NCBI GenBank assembly: GCA_008729055.1
Contig: SDUX01000001.1
Span: forward strand, 3,974,485-4,038,484
From: Pyropia haitanensis
Taxonomy: Eukaryota > Rhodophyta > Bangiophyceae > Bangiales > Bangiaceae
Length of the DNA: 64,000 nt
Reading direction: 5' to 3'
Position numbers and translations under genes: made by a program. Numbering within the stretch: the stretch's first letter is position 1; each line of letters starts with the position of its first letter. Below the pieces are notes generated by a model that saw nothing but the letters and a program-made list of their open reading frames with translations, was not told the origin of the DNA and ran no database searches. This document shows, piece by piece, positions 60,156 through 64,000 of this stretch.

Positions 60156-60365
60156 ATGGCCGCGTCGTCGGCAGCGCACGCCCGACCCAACCCGCGACCG
60201 CCCACACCTGCTGCCGCGGCTGCTTTTATAGGCGCCACCGCTGCGGGCCTGCCGCTTGCTTCCCGGCGGCAGGAGACGACGTCGACCCCCCCGCTCGTGT
60301 TCCGGCTCACCGACAACCGCCCCTCTACGCCCCAGCCCTGTTTCCTGCCCGCTTCTGCTGCTGCC

Positions 60366-60397
<32 letters not shown>

Positions 60398-62554
60398 TCC
60401 CTCCGGCTCCCCCGTGCAGGCGACCATGTCGCCCACCCCCGTCGTGTCGGGCGCCGACGCCACGAGCATAGACACGACGTCCGCGGGTGCCGCCGCGACC
60501 GCCTCGGACTGCGTGACTGCTGCCGACGCTGCCGTATCCGCGGCCGCCGGGAACGGCACGCCCGCCGCGGCCGCCGCGACCGGCCTGACGGGCGCGGCGC
60601 TGCTGCGGCATGGCGGCCACAGCGCGGGCCTGCGCTATACTGCCGAGCAGCGGTCGACGCTGGGCCTGACGGGCCTGCTGCCGCCGGTGGTGGAGCGCCT
60701 CGAGACGCAGGTAGCGCGGGTGATGCGGCGGCTCGGCGACCTGCGCCCTGGCCTGGACCAGTACGAGTACCTGGCGAGCGTGGACGCGGCGGACGAGCGC
60801 CTCTTTTACGCGACCGTCCTGACGCACTTGACGCAGATCATGCCGCTGATTTACACGCCCGTGGTGGGTACGTTTTGTTCGGAGGGTGAACGGGAGAGGG
60901 GGGGGGGGGAGGGCAGGAGCGAGTAGCGAGAGCTGACTTGCCACGCTCGTCTCGTACCCCTGTATGTGTGTGCGTGTGTGTGTTCGCACCTTTGCTCTTG
61001 CTGCCGCAGGCCGAGGCGCTCTTGACTGACCGTCACTCCTCCATGTGTCACTTCACTCCTCCTTGTGTCACTTCCTCCTGGCTGACTGTTTTGCGTCTTC
61101 TTTGCGGTCCGTGGTGATGCGCTCTCCTCCCCCCCCGCCCTGTTTCTCCAGGTGCGGCGTGTCAGAACTATGGGCGCCTGTACGTGCGCCCCCGCGGCAT
61201 CTTCCTGTCCATTGCCTCCCCCCTGTCGGCCATCACCGAGGCGCTGAGCAACTGGCCTGAGAAGGATGTGCGTGTCATTGTCATGACGGATGGGGAGCGG
61301 ATTCTGGGGCTCGGTGACCTGGGCGTCCACGGCCATGGGATTCCCGTGGGCAAGCTGTCGCTGTACACGGCCTGCGGGGGGATTCACCCCCGTCACACCC
61401 TGCCCATTACGCTCGACACGGGGACGGACAATGCAGAGCTGCGGGCCGACCCGACCTACCTCGGCAACCGTATCCCGCGTGTCCGCGGCGAGGCGTACGA
61501 CACGTTTGTGTCGGCCGTCCTGGCCGCCATCGTCGCCACGTTTGGACGCCATGTGCTCTGCCAGTTTGAAGACTTTGCCAACGCCAACGCCGCGCGCCTC
61601 CTGGTCGAGCACCGCGAAGCGTACACGACGTTCAACGACGACATCCAGGGGACGGCGGCGGTGGCCACAGCGGGGGTGCTCGCCGCCCTCCGCCTCGACG
61701 GCGTGCCGTCGCAGGTGCGCGAGCACACGTTCCTCTTCCTCGGCGCGGGGAGCGCTGGGATTGGCATTGCCGACCTGCTGTGCTCCCAGATGCTAGCGGA
61801 GGATGCGGCGGCAGCCGCTGCTGCGGGGACCGCGCCGACACTGACGCCCGCCGCCGCCCGCGCCCGCTGCTTTTTCCTCGACTCCAAAGGCATCGTTGCC
61901 CGCGGCCGGGCGGCGCCCATCTCGGCGGAAAAGGCGCCGTACGCGGCAACGCTCGACGATCCCACCGCCGCCGCCCTGGGTGCCGACCCCAAGAGCCTCC
62001 TCACCGCCGTGCAGACGCTGCGGCCGACCGCCCTGATTGGTGTCTCCACCGTCCACGGCGCGTTCACGCCCGCCGTCTTGAATGCCATGGCCAGTGCCAA
62101 CCGGCGGCCGCTGGTGTTTGCGCTGTCGAACCCCACCTCCAAGTCTGAGTGCACTGCCGCGGAGGCGGTGGCCGCCACGAACGGGCGGGCGGTGTTTGCG
62201 TCGGGCTCCCCCTTCCCGCCTGTCTCCCTCCCCGATGGGTCCACGATGCTTCCCGGGCAGGGGAACAATGCGTACGTGTTTCCCGGCCTGGGAGCGGGGA
62301 TTGTGGCGGCGGGGGCGACGACTGTGCCTGACGCGCTCTTCCTCACCGCCGCCCGTGCGCTCGCCGCGGCCGTCACCCCCGACCGCCTCGCCGTTGGCGC
62401 CGTCTACCCGCCGATCGAGGAGGTGCGCCACGTCAGTGCCGTCCTTGCGCTGGCGGTGGCCAAGGCGGCGGCGGAGCTGGGCGTTGCTACCCGCGACGTG
62501 AGCGGCTTGACGCTGGAAGGGGTGCTCGCCAGCATGTATGATCCATTGCAGTAA
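60156..62554 (+). CDS. Malic enzyme, probably NADP-dependent (704 aa, one intron)
   Basis: Oxidative decarboxylation of L-malate to pyruvate and CO2 with reduction of NAD(P). Coding parts are 60,156-60,867 and 61,152-62,554. Splicing joins YTPVV to GAACQNYG and restores the family signature. Catalytic and binding residues are all present: Tyr233 (general acid), Arg287 in TDGERILGLGDLG, Lys305 in GIPVGKLSLYTA (base), metal ligands Glu377 and Asp378 (QFEDF) and Asp401 (FNDDIQGTAAV), dinucleotide loop GAGSAG 435-440, Asn564 (ALSNPT) and Asn609-610 (GQGNN). Ser482-Lys483 and Lys498 match NADP-type enzymes. The conserved core starts near residue 145. Residues 1-140 are an Ala/Ser/Thr/Pro-rich leader, so the protein exceeds the usual 550-600 residues. 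An in-frame TAG six bases upstream limits the start; Met91 (A at -3) is an alternative. No neighbouring gene can be linked to it. Confidence 0.96.
60357..60395 (+). repeat. GCC/GCT triplet run coding for 13 alanines
   Basis: Thirteen consecutive Ala codons (residues 68-80) in the N-terminal leader, with the first four mixed GCT/GCC and the rest pure GCC. The run lies outside the conserved enzyme core. Such runs commonly vary in length between alleles. Confidence 0.85.
60961..60983. repeat. TG-rich microsatellite in the intron
   Basis: TGTATGTGTGTGCGTGTGTG and following bases form an imperfect TG dinucleotide repeat within the malic enzyme intron. Confidence 0.7.
61034..61073. repeat. 20-bp tandem duplication in the intron
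   Basis: CACTCCTCCATGTGTCACTT (61,034-61,053) is followed directly by CACTCCTCCTTGTGTCACTT (61,054-61,073), one mismatch, and then a further CCTCCT fragment. Confidence 0.85.
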
Positions 62555-64000
62555 TGGGGGGACGTGAGTGGTGACGGGCGTCCGTCCCGCCCCGGGCGTG
62601 GTCGGGGGAGTGCAAACGGGAAGCAGGGGGCGGTCCGAGTCTGTGCTCTCTTTTCTCCTCTTTTTGTGCCCGTACGGTAGTCAGGAGGGGGGGGGAGGGG
62701 GAGTGTCCCGCTAGGACACGGCTCGGTGTGTGGATGGAGGGACCAATGCGAGCTGGGCGTGTAGAGGCGCGGTCGGGGCGGAGTGAGCGGCCTGCTAGCG
62801 CCGAGCCATTGCTGGGAAGGGCGATGTCCTGGCATGGGACAACGCGGCGACGCAGGCGGGCAACGATAGCTTAGGTGCGTTGGGACACCCTGTTACGTCC
62901 TGTGGTGCGTGTGGAGGTTGGCAGGAGAGGGGGTTCGTGGGTGGCAAGGAAACAGGGAGAGGGGGGGGGTTGGCCAGGTGGCGAGCGGCATGGAAACCAT
63001 TGCGAGGAGGGCAGGGACGGCCGACGGATTCTGGCGTATGGGGTAGGAAGGCGAAGGGGGGGAGACAGGTGGGTGGGGGGAACATGAGCGCCTTTGCTGC
63101 GGGCCAGTCGGGGGGTGCGGCAACCGGACGCCGCGCCCGTCGCCGCTGCCGGCGCCGTCACCGTCAGCAGCGACGGCGGCGGCAGCGGCCGCGGCGGCGG
63201 CGACGGCGGCGACGGCAGCGACGGCGGTGACGGCTACGGTGGCGACGGCTGCGGCCGCGACGGCTACGGCGACGCCCGCCCCGCTCTCGCCCCTCGCCCA
63301 TCCCCCTCCTCCCCGCCCTACACCCACACACCCACAGTGGCGAAGAGCCGTTGCTCATCGACGGGTGCCGCGCGCGCGCGTCGCGGCCCGCCCGTGGCGG
63401 CCGCCGCCACAACCGCCGCGCGCGCACCGCGGGTGCCGCGACCGCACGCCGCCGACGCGAGGGCCGCTGGCAGCGGGCCCGCGCTGCCGGCCCCGCCCCG
63501 CCATTGGCAGTCTCGTCTTCCCTGCCGCGAGGCGCGGCGAGTGGCACCGCCAGTGCCAAAGGGGGGGGGTGCCCGGCAACGCCCCGCGCGGGACGGCGCC
63601 GCGTCGAGTGCAGTGCCGGCCGGCGCGGCACGCCCGCCGCGCCGTCCCCCCCGCCCCCGGCCCGCATCGGCCGGCCTCCCCTGCGCCGGCACACCCGCTG
63701 GCGGCGTTCCCCGCCAAGCGCCCGCTCCGGTTGCCGCCCCGTCCTTGCGGCGAGCGCAGCTCCGGCCTCGCATTCCCCCCCCTCGCTCCCGCGGTTCCCC
63801 CCCCCCCCTCTCACTCGTGGCGGGTCGGCAGCATCGCCGTACCGTCGCTGGGCAGGGACGCTCGCGTCGTGTCCGCCTTTCCCACTCTGCCCGCCCGCCC
63901 TTCCTGCCCGCCCGCACGGGTGGCCGCCCCCATCGCACGGCGCCGCCCGCCGCAAGGCGGCTGCGGTGGGAGGAGGGGAATAGGCCGGCGGCCGCGTCGG
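62555..64000. other. GC-rich downstream region, no gene supported
   Basis: The first few hundred bases are presumably the 3' untranslated region and flank of the malic enzyme gene; I see no AATAAA close behind the stop. G runs occur at about 62,682-62,702. From 63,100 onward GC is extreme and several frames stay open for 140-300 codons on both strands, translating to Arg-, Ala-, Gly- or Pro-rich low-complexity strings with no family signature. A + strand frame open from about 63,088 to the window end has no ATG at its start. An exon of a neighbouring gene cannot be excluded. Confidence 0.6.
63170..63274. repeat. Imperfect GGC/GAC triplet repeat
   Basis: About 105 bp built from GGC, GAC, AGC, GGT and TAC triplets in a loose 6- to 9-bp rhythm (GACGGCGGC, GACGGCTAC). 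In one + strand frame it reads as Gly/Asp/Ser/Tyr-rich, in another as almost pure Arg, and on the minus strand as Ala/Val-rich. None is clearly coding. Confidence 0.75.

Larger units (their letters stand above)
60868..61151 (+). other. Phase-1 spliceosomal intron of the malic enzyme gene (284 bp)
   Basis: The donor is G|GTACG at 60,868 and the acceptor is TTTCTCCAG|GTGCGG ending at 61,151, preceded by a pyrimidine tract (61,122-61,149). It splits the Gly238 codon after its first base. Possible branch sites CTGAC lie at 61,026-61,030 and 61,082-61,086. Unspliced, the frame runs into TAG at about 60,924. The intron holds a long G run (60,898-60,912), a TG microsatellite and a 20-bp tandem duplication. 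Confidence 0.93.

Noticed and set aside
63164..63955. Long overlapping frames on both strands (210-263 codons) near the right edge
   Set aside because: All are low-complexity Arg/Ala/Pro/Gly strings expected from about 75% GC sequence; none has a domain signature or a convincing start.

Overview
The window is almost entirely one tandem satellite array next to a single recognisable gene. Bases 1-58,639 are about 85 head-to-tail copies of a 688/689-bp monomer (period measured by eye from recurring landmarks). The last 5.4 kb is unique, GC-rich DNA with one confident protein gene, a malic enzyme interrupted by one GT-AG spliceosomal intron. The intron, the megasatellite-scale repeat and the plant/animal-type malic enzyme point to a eukaryote with a GC-rich, intron-poor genome, probably a unicellular alga, protist or fungus. 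The species cannot be fixed from this sequence.

Layout. 1-3,017: monomer family I. About 3,018-3,300: mosaic junction. 3,301-19,200: very homogeneous family II block, with neighbouring monomers nearly identical. 19,201-22,430: family II with rising numbers of one-base indels. 22,431-36,927: the same satellite, heavily corrupted by mostly one-base insertions; its apparent period stretches to about 720-730 bp, which looks like uncorrected long-read sequence. 36,928-36,952: assembly gap of 25 N. 36,953-52,000: family II again, with scattered indels and several cleanly rearranged monomers. 52,001-58,639: clean satellite organised as a dimeric higher-order repeat (alternating a and b monomers, about 1,377 bp). 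58,640-60,155: unique upstream region with clustered hairpin-forming inverted repeats, CCAAT-type boxes and an 88-codon open frame ending just before the gene. 60,156-62,554: malic enzyme (two exons, 704 residues). 62,555-64,000: very GC-rich sequence with a GGC/GAC repeat and no gene I can support.

Each monomer has structure of its own. It holds a visible 172-bp internal duplication (halves A and B), and the whole period equals four times 172. Runs of a 10-bp module (AAAAGTGGGC) combine helically phased A-tracts with a G-quadruplex-type motif. There is one strong hairpin and a pair of CACGTG palindromes exactly 30 bp apart. The period is not a multiple of three and the monomer is poor in stops, so long open frames appear on both strands; I regard all of them as non-coding. 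The array could be centromeric, pericentromeric or subtelomeric; nothing in the window decides which, and no telomere repeat is present.

The malic enzyme has every catalytic and metal-binding residue of the family and a Ser-Lys...Lys pattern in the dinucleotide site that favours NADP. Its first ~140 residues are a low-complexity Ala/Ser/Thr-rich leader that may include an organelle-targeting peptide.
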